A DNA stretch of 64,000 nt from positions 3,080,001-3,144,000 of the forward strand of contig OX638333.1 in NCBI GenBank assembly GCA_951812895.1, written 5' to 3'. Shown here in pieces: positions 1-7,549 of the stretch. The stretch's first letter is position 1, and each line of letters starts with the position of its first letter. The notes beneath the pieces were generated by a model. It had not been told where the DNA came from, did no database searches, and saw only the letters and a list, made by a program, of their open reading frames with translations. The position numbers were made by a program, and so were the translations under genes. Source of the stretch: an uncultured Roseovarius sp. Lineage in GTDB: Bacteria > Pseudomonadota > Alphaproteobacteria > Rhodobacterales > Rhodobacteraceae.

Positions 1-49
1 GCGGTTGCGCAGATTGCATTAAGCAGCTTTTGTTTTGGGGAAAAACAAC

Positions 50-77
50 GTGGCACAAAACGACTCATTTGTGCCAC
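50..77 (-). terminator. Stem-loop, possible leftward terminator
   Basis: GTGGCACAAA at 50-59 pairs perfectly with TTTGTGCCAC at 68-77 around an 8-nt loop. Read leftward, the stem is followed by GTTGTTTTTC, a weak T-tract, so it could end leftward transcription. The pairing is seen directly; the terminator role is inferred. Confidence 0.4.
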
Positions 78-95
78 CTTACTTAATTAGTTCTG

Positions 96-356
96 CTACG
101 GATTTAAGAAAAGACCTTTGGAAACTTCCTCAGGTCGGCGCATCGCCATGAGCCCCGTGGCGGTCAGTTCAACCACGCCAGATATATACCCATAATTATC
201 CACACCACGAAAATCTGAGCTACCATAGCTTTGATCAAGAATTTCGACCGATTGTAGTCTTGTTTTACGTTGATCTTTTTCATTGGTGCTTCTCCAGTTT
301 GAAAAGTCGTGCGAACCAGTCTGATAAAAAGATATGCGAACGAGAGCCGCGAACAA
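96..356 (-). CDS. Uncertain small ORF (86 codons)
   Basis: An open frame of 86 codons that I do not recognise. It has no visible domain, signal peptide or membrane segment. The only support is its length and the leftward stem-loop just beyond its stop at 50-77. The surrounding 660 bases are AT-richer than the island that follows and may be decayed sequence. It may well not be a gene. Confidence 0.2.
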   Translation of the reverse strand: MFAALVRISFYQTGSHDFSNWRSTNEKDQRKTRLQSVEILDQSYGSSDFRGVDNYGYISGVVELTATGLMAMRRPEEVSKGLFLNP

Positions 357-664
357 GTGTTAGAAGTGCAATGCCGCTATGCATTCAAAGGTTCTATCCT
401 CGATGATACAGGCTATTGGCGGCATCCAATGGCATGAGCTGACTGACTGAAAGCGTCAGATGTCTGCTTTGAACCCTTACCTGCTCCGGAAGAAGAGGTT
501 GGCGCTGAATTGCTCGCGAAGCTGGTCTATGCAGATCGTGAATTCATCGCCCAAAAGTGAGGGAATTCGTGGATTGAACTGCTGTGGAAATTAAACGAAA
601 CATGCCAAATCCTGTGCATCTAGATTTATGTGAACAGGTCTCTATCAGAGCACATTGCTCTGCT
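357..664. other. Stretch with no convincing gene
   Basis: About 300 bases with no frame that reads convincingly. Short coding-like runs broken by stop codons are visible around 369-600 on the plus strand, which would fit a decayed gene remnant, but I cannot name the source. Confidence 0.3.
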
Positions 665-1180
665 TTATGCGTTTTGCTTGAAATACATCAGTTCGATTTC
701 CCGTAGCACGTCATCCGGGGCCTGCCCTGAGACCAATGTTTCGATGTCTTGCCTTCCTGCACGCTCAAGTGTGATCACGTGTTTATCCGGCGCGGGGCTG
801 AGGATACAGCCCGGTTTCATCATGTGGTGATGCCATGCTTCATTCTGTGCTAAAGCCTCGGCGGCAGACCGCACGATCGTTGCCTCGCTTGCATCGTGTT
901 CGCTGTGTGTGGCATCGAGAATAGTATCTCCGTGCAGTAACTGCACAAGTTCTTGGCACTCCGATGTGAACGGGGCGTTTGAAAATGCGCACCAGGTTTT
1001 TTGATTGTCCGTATCTTCAACCACGAAACAGTAACTATCTGGGCGTGGATTAAAGAGGCAATCGGGGTGCAGCGCGTGGATGTGCCAAGCATGGTCTGCC
1101 GCAGCGAGCGCTTTGCATTTCACTACGGCCTCTTCGCGCGCCAGTTCCGTGAATTCGAACGCGTTTGATATGCCAATCAT
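665..1180 (-). CDS. Unrecognised protein with two tandem WHxH units
   Basis: A 171-residue soluble protein whose family I do not recognise. It is internally duplicated. AWHIHALHPDCLFNPRPD at residues 31-48 matches AWHHHMMKPGCILSPAPD at residues 115-132, an 84-residue offset. The conserved pattern is AWHxHxxxPxCxxxPxPD, and each copy continues into beta-strand-like and then helical sequence. Clustered His and Cys suggest metal or cofactor binding, but that is inference. ATG at 1180 overlaps the RidA stop by four bases (ATGA), arguing for translational coupling; an in-frame GTG lies at 1192. It is the last gene of the leftward catabolic operon, so it probably acts on the same substrate pathway. 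Confidence 0.75.
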   Translation of the reverse strand: MIGISNAFEFTELAREEAVVKCKALAAADHAWHIHALHPDCLFNPRPDSYCFVVEDTDNQKTWCAFSNAPFTSECQELVQLLHGDTILDATHSEHDASEATIVRSAAEALAQNEAWHHHMMKPGCILSPAPDKHVITLERAGRQDIETLVSGQAPDDVLREIELMYFKQNA

Positions 1181-1572
1181 GACGACCTGCACCCGATCAC
1201 TGCCGTCGCGGCCAGTTCCACCTTTACGTCCGGCACCGGAAAAGCCACGACCACCGCGGCGTTGGTCGGTCGGATATCCGCAAAAATCTCTCCCATCACT
1301 GGGCCGACAATCTGGAACACCTCCGGTTCGGTTACATAGGTCGTCAGTTGCACGATGTCCGACAGGCTTGCCCCGGCCTCCTGAAACGCTGGCTCAATGT
1401 TGCGAATGATTTGGTGCAGCTGCTCAATTGGGTCTGGATCACAGGTGCCGTTCTCATAATTGATCCCGACTGTTCCGGAAATATAGAGTGTATCGCCTAC
1501 TTTGACCGCGCGGCTATAGCCAAATTTTTCTTCGAAGGTTGAACCGGAGGAGATGTTCAGGCGCTTGGGCAT
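1177..1572 (-). CDS. RidA/YjgF-family protein
   Basis: RidA family members hydrolyse reactive enamine/imine intermediates released by PLP enzymes and amine oxidases, or act as specialised deaminases in catabolic operons. The 131-residue product has the family's size and pattern: KVGDTLYISGTVG near the N-terminus, a central VQLTTYVTE strand, and the C-terminal RPTNAAVVVAFPVPDVKVEL block; the usual family Arg is present in RPTN. The start at 1572 follows a good AAAGGA ribosome-binding site; an earlier in-frame start at 1608 would overlap the upstream gene. Its place beside imine-forming or imine-reducing enzymes (ProC, the cucumopine-synthase-like protein and the divergent flavoenzyme) fits a role in imine clearance. 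Confidence 0.85.
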   Translation of the reverse strand: MPKRLNISSGSTFEEKFGYSRAVKVGDTLYISGTVGINYENGTCDPDPIEQLHQIIRNIEPAFQEAGASLSDIVQLTTYVTEPEVFQIVGPVMGEIFADIRPTNAAVVVAFPVPDVKVELAATAVIGCRSS

Positions 1573-1591
1573 GAGGTGTCCTTTCAGATGT

Positions 1592-2479
1592 TTAATCATT
1601 ACGACCAAGGCACCGCTTGGTCAGTTCATTAGCGGGATACCAAGGGATATGAATATCGACCCAGTTCGACATCCGGCTGCAATAGAGGATAATTTCGGTA
1701 AAGAGTTCCTGCAGCGGTACGACGCCGGCATCGATGACATTTACCGCATCCTCAAGCACATTCTGGCTTTCGGTCAAATGGCAGTAGTGCCCAAGTCGGG
1801 CGATGCCCAGTTCAATCGCGTTAATGGCGGCCACGCGGCGGGCAGCGTCTGGAAAACGGTCCGGCGTGTTCCATAGCTGCCAAAGGCTTTCTTGTACTGT
1901 ACGGAAATAGCCATCTGCCGTGGCCATAGGGCCAAAGGGAATATTGTGGCCTGACCGGGCCAGCATAGACCTGATTTCCTCTGGTTCTTCTGCCCAGACG
2001 GAACGGCGGGCACGCTGAATGCGCACCCAAGGAGTGTTACCCTCTGGCCCGGAACGCGTCGGTTTCGGCGGCGCATTGGTAAGCATCAACTCTGCTTTGA
2101 AGACTTTGGTACCTGCTTCACGACGTTGGTCCGTCGCGAAATCGCGAAGCCTATCCACACCGCCCTTCAGCTGGCCCAAATAGGTAACGGCCGCAGTTTC
2201 AGCCTGAAGTTCATCATAAATGATCTCCAGATACTGGCGGTCCGGGTAATAGAGGAACGCGCCCGGTTTCAGAGTGTGAATGTCCATACCCTTTTCCAGC
2301 CGTGCCAAGATTGGGCTAGGCCAATAGATATGGCACCCGGCGATCTTGGCGCAGTGGATGGTTATTTCGGCTGGCACCCAGTTGAGCAGCTGTTTAAGCG
2401 TTTCGGTCCCTTGCCCCGGGGACAGGTCGATCGCGAGATCCTGGCCCTCGCTGCGAAAGATCAACTCCTGCGCCATCAT
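1592..2479 (-). CDS. Cucumopine-synthase-like (cyclophilin-fold) protein
   Basis: The product has about 295 residues. Residues 1-120 resemble the cyclophilin-like DUF3830/cucumopine synthase N-terminal domain, including a PGAFLYYPDRQYLEIIYDE segment and GQLKGGVDRLRDFA. Residues from about 190 on are helical and resemble the cucumopine synthase C-terminal helical bundle. Cucumopine synthase of Agrobacterium Ti plasmids condenses histidine with 2-oxoglutarate by a Pictet-Spengler-type reaction. Bacterial chromosomal relatives have unproven functions, and this one could make or open a cyclic imine or amine adduct. ATG at 2479 lies one base past the SDR stop, so translation is probably coupled. 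Family assignment is from memory of the motif pattern, so confidence is moderate. Confidence 0.6.
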   Translation of the reverse strand: MMAQELIFRSEGQDLAIDLSPGQGTETLKQLLNWVPAEITIHCAKIAGCHIYWPSPILARLEKGMDIHTLKPGAFLYYPDRQYLEIIYDELQAETAAVTYLGQLKGGVDRLRDFATDQRREAGTKVFKAELMLTNAPPKPTRSGPEGNTPWVRIQRARRSVWAEEPEEIRSMLARSGHNIPFGPMATADGYFRTVQESLWQLWNTPDRFPDAARRVAAINAIELGIARLGHYCHLTESQNVLEDAVNVIDAGVVPLQELFTEIILYCSRMSNWVDIHIPWYPANELTKRCLGRND

Positions 2480-2480
2480 G

Positions 2481-3218
2481 TCATCCAATCGTGTACCCGT
2501 TCGCGGTCCAACCACCGTCCACCGGCAGGATAGCACCATTGATCATCGACGCCGATGGTGACGCCAGATATTGAATGGCACTGGCAATCTCTGCCGGTTC
2601 CGCAATGCGGCCTAGCGGCGTGCGGTTTTGGACACCGGCCATGTTATAAAGTCCTTTGTCGATCAGATCCTGCACCATCGGCGTGCGCACGCCCGTTGGC
2701 GCCACGGCGTTGACGCGAATGCCCATCGCCCCCCATTCCACGGCTAAGGCACGTGTCATGTTGTGAACCGCGCCTTTTGACGCGCAATACGACGTCCGTT
2801 GAGGCGCGCCGCCCTCGCCGTAAACCGAGCCCACAAATACGATTATTCCGCTGCCTTTTTCTACCATGTGTCGGGCCGCGCGCTGAGCGGGCAAGAATGA
2901 TCCCGTGACATTAATTGCCATGGTCTTTGCGAAGTCCGCGACCGGTACATCCAACGCCGCCTCGACCTTGACGATCCCGGCCGAGGTGACAACGCAATCA
3001 ACGCTGCCAAACGTCTCGATGCATTTTGTGATCGCCGCATCAACATCCACCTCATTGGTGACGTCACCATCGATGCCGATCACATCACTTCCAAGACCCG
3101 CGGCAGCATCTGCCGTACCGCCAAGGTCAAAAAGGCAAACTTTCTCCCCGGTTTCGACAAACCGTTGCGCGGCAGCATAGCCAATTCCTTGCGCACCGCC
3201 TGTAATTAAAACTGACAT
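2481..3218 (-). CDS. SDR-family NAD(P)-dependent dehydrogenase
   Basis: A classical short-chain dehydrogenase/reductase of 245 residues. It shows the TGGAQGIG dinucleotide-binding motif at residues 6-13, an Asp after beta-2 (LFDLGG) that favours NAD over NADP, the catalytic Ser at 131, Tyr144 and Lys148 in the YCASK motif, and the C-terminal GAILPVDGGW block. The start at 3218 is chosen because AAGGAG lies at proper distance; the ATG two codons earlier is too close to it. It probably oxidises a hydroxyl intermediate in the island's pathway. Substrate cannot be told from sequence. Confidence 0.85.
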   Translation of the reverse strand: MSVLITGGAQGIGYAAAQRFVETGEKVCLFDLGGTADAAAGLGSDVIGIDGDVTNEVDVDAAITKCIETFGSVDCVVTSAGIVKVEAALDVPVADFAKTMAINVTGSFLPAQRAARHMVEKGSGIIVFVGSVYGEGGAPQRTSYCASKGAVHNMTRALAVEWGAMGIRVNAVAPTGVRTPMVQDLIDKGLYNMAGVQNRTPLGRIAEPAEIASAIQYLASPSASMINGAILPVDGGWTANGYTIG

Positions 3219-3256
3219 GTCCATTTCTCCTTTGGTGTAAGCACTTTGGATTCCGG

Positions 3257-4069
3257 TTATTCAGACTGACCCAGTGCGATGCTTCGGTTTCGCGCTGCCG
3301 TCGCAGCGTCCATTACAAGTTGAACAAGCTGGCCTTCATTTTGCAGAACATCCAAAGCGGCCGCCGTTGTACCTCCGGGACTCGTGACCTGTTCTCTTGA
3401 CAAGGCGGGTGCAATATCCGATTGCGCCGCCAGCTGCCCGGCGCCAGCGACCGTTTGGGTTGCCAATTGCGATGCAACATCAGGTGGCAATCCCAGCATT
3501 TTTCCGGCAGATTCAAGTGCCTCAATGAAATGGAAAACATAGGCAGGGCCTGAACCCGAAATGGCCGTTACCGCGTCCATCTGCGCCTCTTCATCCAACC
3601 AGACGACGACGCCAGATGTCGCAAACAAACCCTCGACCAGGCGGCGTTCTTCCATAGTTGTGACCGAATTCGCGCAGAGCACCATAACGCCCGCGCCGAT
3701 GGCCGCCGGGGTGTTCGGCATGCAGCGGATAACTGGAGTGCCCTCTGGCAACTCAGCTGAAATGTCGGACATTGCAATGCCCGCTGCAACCGATGTTACA
3801 ACGGCCCCCGAGGCGGCAAATGTGGCGCAGTCAGCGGCGACGATGGGAACGACTTGCGGCTTGACCGCCAGAACAATCACATCAGGCGTTTCACCGTGCA
3901 AGGCCGAAACCGTTTCGGCTGTCTTGGCGCCTTGGGTGGCAGCCCGGTCGCGTAACATCGGTGTTGGCTCGGCCACAAGCACGCGCGTGTGTGGATCCGC
4001 CGCGATCCAGCCCTGCATCATGGCAAAGCCCATGTTTCCGCACCCGACAAGCAGGATAGTCTTACTCAT
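3257..4069 (-). CDS. proC: Pyrroline-5-carboxylate reductase
   Basis: A 270-residue ProC-type protein. The N-terminal GCGNMGFAM Rossmann motif, the VLAVKPQ strand, the RCMPNTPAAIGAG motif, and the C-terminal DAVTAISGSGPAYVFHFIEAL and REQVTSPGGTTAAAL blocks are all present and in order. The biosynthetic enzyme reduces 1-pyrroline-5-carboxylate to proline with NAD(P)H. Located between an E2 gene and an SDR gene, whose start codons it nearly abuts, this copy is probably a pathway-specific cyclic-imine reductase rather than the housekeeping enzyme. Its start overlaps the E2 stop by four bases. Confidence 0.85.
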   Translation of the reverse strand: MSKTILLVGCGNMGFAMMQGWIAADPHTRVLVAEPTPMLRDRAATQGAKTAETVSALHGETPDVIVLAVKPQVVPIVAADCATFAASGAVVTSVAAGIAMSDISAELPEGTPVIRCMPNTPAAIGAGVMVLCANSVTTMEERRLVEGLFATSGVVVWLDEEAQMDAVTAISGSGPAYVFHFIEALESAGKMLGLPPDVASQLATQTVAGAGQLAAQSDIAPALSREQVTSPGGTTAAALDVLQNEGQLVQLVMDAATAARNRSIALGQSE

Positions 4070-5349
4070 GTGATAGCCTCCGCCACAACGGATTTCAGAA
4101 TATCGATCACTGTTTCAGGTGCCTCCAGTTGAGGGACGTGGCCGATCCGGTCTAATAGATGCAACCCAACCCGCCCCGGCGCCGCAAGCGCGTTCCGCCA
4201 AGGCAAAACACGGTCAGCTTTGCCCCAGATAATCCGCGCGGGGCAGTCCAATCGATCCAGCGCGGCACGCAAATCAAACCCAGGCGTGCCATCAGGAAAA
4301 ACCTCCTCCGCCATCGCCTGTTGTGCGACCCGCAAGGCTGGATCGGAACGCGACGCCATGGCTGCCATGACAAAATCGCGCCCGATCAAACGGTCATCAG
4401 CGACCATAAGTTTAAGCCACTGTTCAAGACTGTCGGGTTTGGAGGCACGTGTGATCCCGTCGAGAAAAGTGTGATTGATTTCCGGCCCGAGCCCCCCCGG
4501 TGCAAGCAGGGTCACCGATGCAAGTTTTCGTGGTCGAATATCAGCAAGAGACAACGCACAGGCTCCGCCGAGGGAATGGCCCACAAGATGCGCCCGCTCC
4601 AGTTCAAGCTCATCAAATGCCTCGACAACCTCACGCGCGAGGCCACGAAACACGCCGATCGGACGCTTTGGCGACTTCCCGTGATTGGGTAGGTCAATTC
4701 GGATGATGGGGTGACGTGGCGACAGTGTTCGTTCTACTGGCGACCAGGATTGCGCATCGCTGGCAAAACCGTGCAGCATAACGATTGGCACACCAGTTTT
4801 CGCACCGGAACGATAGACCTTGAGAGGCCCGATTTCGCGCGGGATGGTCGCTATGGGCGATGCGACGGAAACGCCCGTCACATCGGTGGGGAGATCGCGC
4901 AACTTTATGCGCCCTGACGGGCTGCTGGCATCGATCTGTGCAAGATTGATGTCTCGCGTTTGCGCCGCACGTCTGGCCGCAGGGCTGACAATGATCCGGT
5001 CGCCTGCAGGCCAATTTTTCGTCGACCTGATTGGGGCATCGGATGGTGTTGACGTTTCAGGTTCATCCATCTGTTCCTGTGGCGACACCACGGCCTCGGT
5101 ATCGTCAACTGATGTGCCAATGGTGCCCAACATTTCCGAGACGGCGATTTCGGCGCCTGTTTCAGCCAGGATCGAGGACAGAGTGCCGTCGCAGGGAGCC
5201 TCGACATCGACAGCTGCCTTGGCCGTTTCTACTGTGACGATAGTCTCGCCTTCCGTCACCATGTCTCCGACAGAAGCGTGCCATTCCAGAACCACCACGG
5301 CTTCCATATATTCGCCGCCTGCCGATCCAACTGTGAAAGAAATTGCCAT
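4066..5349 (-). CDS. acoC: E2 acyltransferase with alpha/beta-hydrolase domain (AcoC type)
   Basis: A 427-residue protein in the AcoC architecture. It has an N-terminal lipoyl domain with the modified Lys44 (VETAKAAVDVEAP), an Ala/Pro-poor linker, a peripheral-subunit-binding domain at about 119-153 (SPAARRAAQ to GRIKLRDL), and a C-terminal alpha/beta-hydrolase fold with the nucleophile elbow GHSLGG (Ser259), Asp379 and His404. In AcoC the hydrolase-like domain replaces the usual E2 catalytic domain and transfers the acyl group from lipoamide to CoA. It follows E1-beta by 12 bases. No E3 (dihydrolipoyl dehydrogenase) gene is in the island, so E3 is probably shared. Acetoin is the classical substrate, but the neighbours suggest another diketone or oxo-acid. 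Confidence 0.85.
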   Translation of the reverse strand: MAISFTVGSAGGEYMEAVVVLEWHASVGDMVTEGETIVTVETAKAAVDVEAPCDGTLSSILAETGAEIAVSEMLGTIGTSVDDTEAVVSPQEQMDEPETSTPSDAPIRSTKNWPAGDRIIVSPAARRAAQTRDINLAQIDASSPSGRIKLRDLPTDVTGVSVASPIATIPREIGPLKVYRSGAKTGVPIVMLHGFASDAQSWSPVERTLSPRHPIIRIDLPNHGKSPKRPIGVFRGLAREVVEAFDELELERAHLVGHSLGGACALSLADIRPRKLASVTLLAPGGLGPEINHTFLDGITRASKPDSLEQWLKLMVADDRLIGRDFVMAAMASRSDPALRVAQQAMAEEVFPDGTPGFDLRAALDRLDCPARIIWGKADRVLPWRNALAAPGRVGLHLLDRIGHVPQLEAPETVIDILKSVVAEAIT

Positions 5350-5361
5350 CTGTTTTGTCCC

Positions 5362-6336
5362 TCAGGCCAATGCGGTTCGTGCGGCGGTGGCAATCTTGGC
5401 CGCGTTGGGCAGAACGGCGAGCTCCAGCGGCTCGGAATATGGGATCGGCATGTCTGGCATCGCCACGCGGCCGACCGCTGCATCAAGATCGTCAAAGCAA
5501 TAATCCATGATCGTTGCGGACAATTCGGCGGCGTACCCGCCAAACGTCCAGCCCTCATTGACGACGATCGCGTGGTTCGTCTTGGCAATTGATGTTTTGA
5601 TTGCATCAAGATCCAGTGGCCTGAGTGTCCGGAGATCTATCACCTCGGCGTTGATGCCGTCCTTGGCCAGCGCCTTGGCGGCCCCCTCGGCTTCGATGAC
5701 CATCTTGGAAGTGGCAAAAATCGAGATATCCGAGCCGTCCACCACCGTACGAGCCTTGCCAATTGGCACGAGTTCATCACCATCCGGGACCTCACTACGC
5801 ATGTTGTAGAGCAGTTTGTGTTCCAGAAACACAACCGGTTGCGGGTCTCGAATGGCAGCCTTGAGCAGGCCCTTTGCATCCGCGGCTGTGACCGGCGCAA
5901 CAACTTTTATGCCCGGAACATGAGCCACTAATGCATCAAGGCATTTCGCGTGTTGCGCACCCGTGCCAACGCCGCCACCACCCTGAGTGCGCAAAACCAT
6001 TGGCATCTCAACCTGGCCTTCCCAAAGGTACCCAAAAACCGAAGCCTGGTTCACCAAGGCATCCAATGTCAGTGGCATAAAGTCGGCGAACATAATTTCC
6101 AGAACCGGCTTAGTCCCCGTCATGGCGGCCGTGACCGCCATTGCTGTCAGCGCCTGTTCAGAGATGGGTGTGTCGCGCACGCGACTCTCCCCAAATTCGT
6201 CCATCAAGCCTTTGGTAACTTTGAAGACGCCGCCATAGCGCCCGATGTCTTCGCCAAATAGCCAAACAGATGAATCAGATAGCATTTCCTCTCGCAAAGC
6301 CGCGTTAAGAGCCTCGGCATATCGCATCATTGTCAT
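5362..6336 (-). CDS. acoB: 2-oxo-acid/acetoin dehydrogenase E1 beta subunit
   Basis: A 324-residue transketolase-like E1-beta subunit. Recognisable blocks are RYAEALNAALREEM, VRDTPISEQALTAMAVTAAMTG, the EIMFADFMPLTLDALVNQAS segment contacting the cofactor, and the C-terminal IDLRTLRPLDLDAI and VVNEGWTFGG blocks. Together with E1-alpha it makes the thiamine-diphosphate heterotetramer that decarboxylates or cleaves the substrate and loads the E2 lipoyl group. It overlaps E1-alpha by four bases. The small E1 subunits with a short E2/hydrolase fusion point to the acetoin-dehydrogenase branch rather than pyruvate dehydrogenase. Confidence 0.88.
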   Translation of the reverse strand: MTMMRYAEALNAALREEMLSDSSVWLFGEDIGRYGGVFKVTKGLMDEFGESRVRDTPISEQALTAMAVTAAMTGTKPVLEIMFADFMPLTLDALVNQASVFGYLWEGQVEMPMVLRTQGGGGVGTGAQHAKCLDALVAHVPGIKVVAPVTAADAKGLLKAAIRDPQPVVFLEHKLLYNMRSEVPDGDELVPIGKARTVVDGSDISIFATSKMVIEAEGAAKALAKDGINAEVIDLRTLRPLDLDAIKTSIAKTNHAIVVNEGWTFGGYAAELSATIMDYCFDDLDAAVGRVAMPDMPIPYSEPLELAVLPNAAKIATAARTALA

Positions 6337-7307
6337 TGGGTTGCTCCGGCGTAGGCGGCACTGGGGCCATGAATTTCGAACTGGGGAAGTGGGTCGGCCA
6401 GCGCCATGTCGAAAGCTGTCTGAATTTCTTCTTTGGCTGCGACCGCGATCTGGTTCAACTTGTCCGCCCCCACAATTTCAATCAGGGTAATCGTAGAAAC
6501 CGTAATCGGATCGCGCTCTCGCCACAGGGCGATTTCTTCGTCCGACTGATACCCCCCCATGTCCGATGTCGAAAACCCTTCCAGACGATAGGTCTTGGCT
6601 TCAATCAGTGTTGGTCCATCACCGCGGCGTGCGCGCTCTGCAGCGTCGGCCACGGCTCTGAAGACGGCGTCGGCGTCGTTTCCGTCAACAATTTCGCCGG
6701 GCATCCCATAACCCTGGGCGCGGATAGACAAATCCGCCACTGGCGATTGAACGTCCTGCCGGACAGTCAGACCGTACTGATTGTTTTCGAGCAGATAAAT
6801 CACCGGCAATCTCCACAGACCCGCCATGTTCATGGATTCATGGCAAATACCGGTTTGTGCGGCACCGTCACCAAAGATGGCCATCGCAACCCGGTCGTCA
6901 CCCAATAGCTGCATAGACATGGCCATTCCCGTGGCTGCAGGAATGCCCGCACCTACGATGGCATTGCCACCCAGCATACCCGTTTTGGCATCACCCAACA
7001 GCATATGGCCACCACGGCCTCCGCAATACCCGGTCTCGCGGCCAAAAATTTCTGCGACAACCCGACGTGGATCCATACCCTTACCTAAATAGACGTGATG
7101 CCCGCGGTGTGTGGTGCAGACATAGTCATCCGTACGCAAAGCAGCGCACGCGCCTACGCCCACTGCTTCTTGTCCGTCGCAACGATGCAAGGGGCCTCGG
7201 GTTTTGCCCTCTTTGACCAGCTCCCCCAAGATTTCCTCAAGGCGACGGGTGGCGACCATCTTTCGGTGCATTTCCAGTTGTTCCTTGACTGAAGGCGCGT
7301 TGTTCAT
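6333..7307 (-). CDS. acoA: 2-oxo-acid/acetoin dehydrogenase E1 alpha subunit
   Basis: A 324-residue thiamine-diphosphate-dependent E1-alpha subunit. The ThDP-binding motif runs from GDG at residues 146-148 to NN at 175-176, and the family blocks GQEAVGVGACAAL, THRGHHVYLGKG and YCGGRGGHML precede it. It is the first gene of the leftward operon. The start lies about 20 bases inside the candidate GntR operator at 7328-7339. Followed without gaps by E1-beta and E2, it defines the operon's core enzyme. Confidence 0.88.
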   Translation of the reverse strand: MNNAPSVKEQLEMHRKMVATRRLEEILGELVKEGKTRGPLHRCDGQEAVGVGACAALRTDDYVCTTHRGHHVYLGKGMDPRRVVAEIFGRETGYCGGRGGHMLLGDAKTGMLGGNAIVGAGIPAATGMAMSMQLLGDDRVAMAIFGDGAAQTGICHESMNMAGLWRLPVIYLLENNQYGLTVRQDVQSPVADLSIRAQGYGMPGEIVDGNDADAVFRAVADAAERARRGDGPTLIEAKTYRLEGFSTSDMGGYQSDEEIALWRERDPITVSTITLIEIVGADKLNQIAVAAKEEIQTAFDMALADPLPQFEIHGPSAAYAGATQ

Positions 7308-7327
7308 AATTTTCCTCGAATCGCTAT

Positions 7328-7339
7328 TTGTTATAACAA
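7328..7339. promoter_or_regulatory. Candidate GntR operator, leftward copy
   Basis: Perfect palindrome TTGTTATAACAA, 21 bases upstream of the E1-alpha start codon. The same 12-mer recurs at 7504-7515. The TTGT...ACAA half-site spacing is typical of GntR-family operators; the nearby GntR/FCD regulator (11682-12422) is the likely ligand-responsive binder. The pairing is seen; binding is inferred. Confidence 0.65.
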
Positions 7340-7503
7340 TTATGTAAATTATTTACTTTTGCAAAGCCCTGAAGGCAGATTTTTTGCACATTTGTTTAGC
7401 ATTATCACACACAATATCAATACTTTCACCATAGAATCAAAGTTTTACATTTTTCTTAATGTTGAATCACAACAAGAGACTCGACAAAATATCTAAATTA
7501 ATA

Positions 7504-7515
7504 TTGTTATAACAA
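7504..7515. promoter_or_regulatory. Candidate GntR operator, rightward copy
   Basis: Second exact copy of TTGTTATAACAA, 35 bases upstream of the binding-protein start at 7550. Two identical 12-mers about 176 bases apart in one intergenic region are very unlikely by chance. Confidence 0.65.
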
Positions 7516-7549
7516 AATAGAAATGATCCAACATGCGAAAGGGAGTCAT

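Larger units (their letters stand above)
7308..7549. promoter_or_regulatory. Divergent control region of the catabolic island
   Basis: A 242-base, AT-rich spacer between two divergent operons. It has a 12-bp perfect palindrome near each start codon (annotated separately) and long T/A runs between them that could hold both promoters. I could not fix unique -10 and -35 boxes. The symmetry suggests coordinate control of both operons by one dimeric regulator. Confidence 0.7.

Noticed and set aside
1-664. Possible insertion-sequence or phage remnant
   Set aside because: No terminal inverted repeats, target duplication, transposase or integrase motif could be recognised; only a short hairpin and broken frames.
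3561-4073. Open frame of 170 codons on the plus strand opposite proC
   Set aside because: ProC in the other strand has all family motifs; the antisense frame is an artefact of GC-rich codon use.
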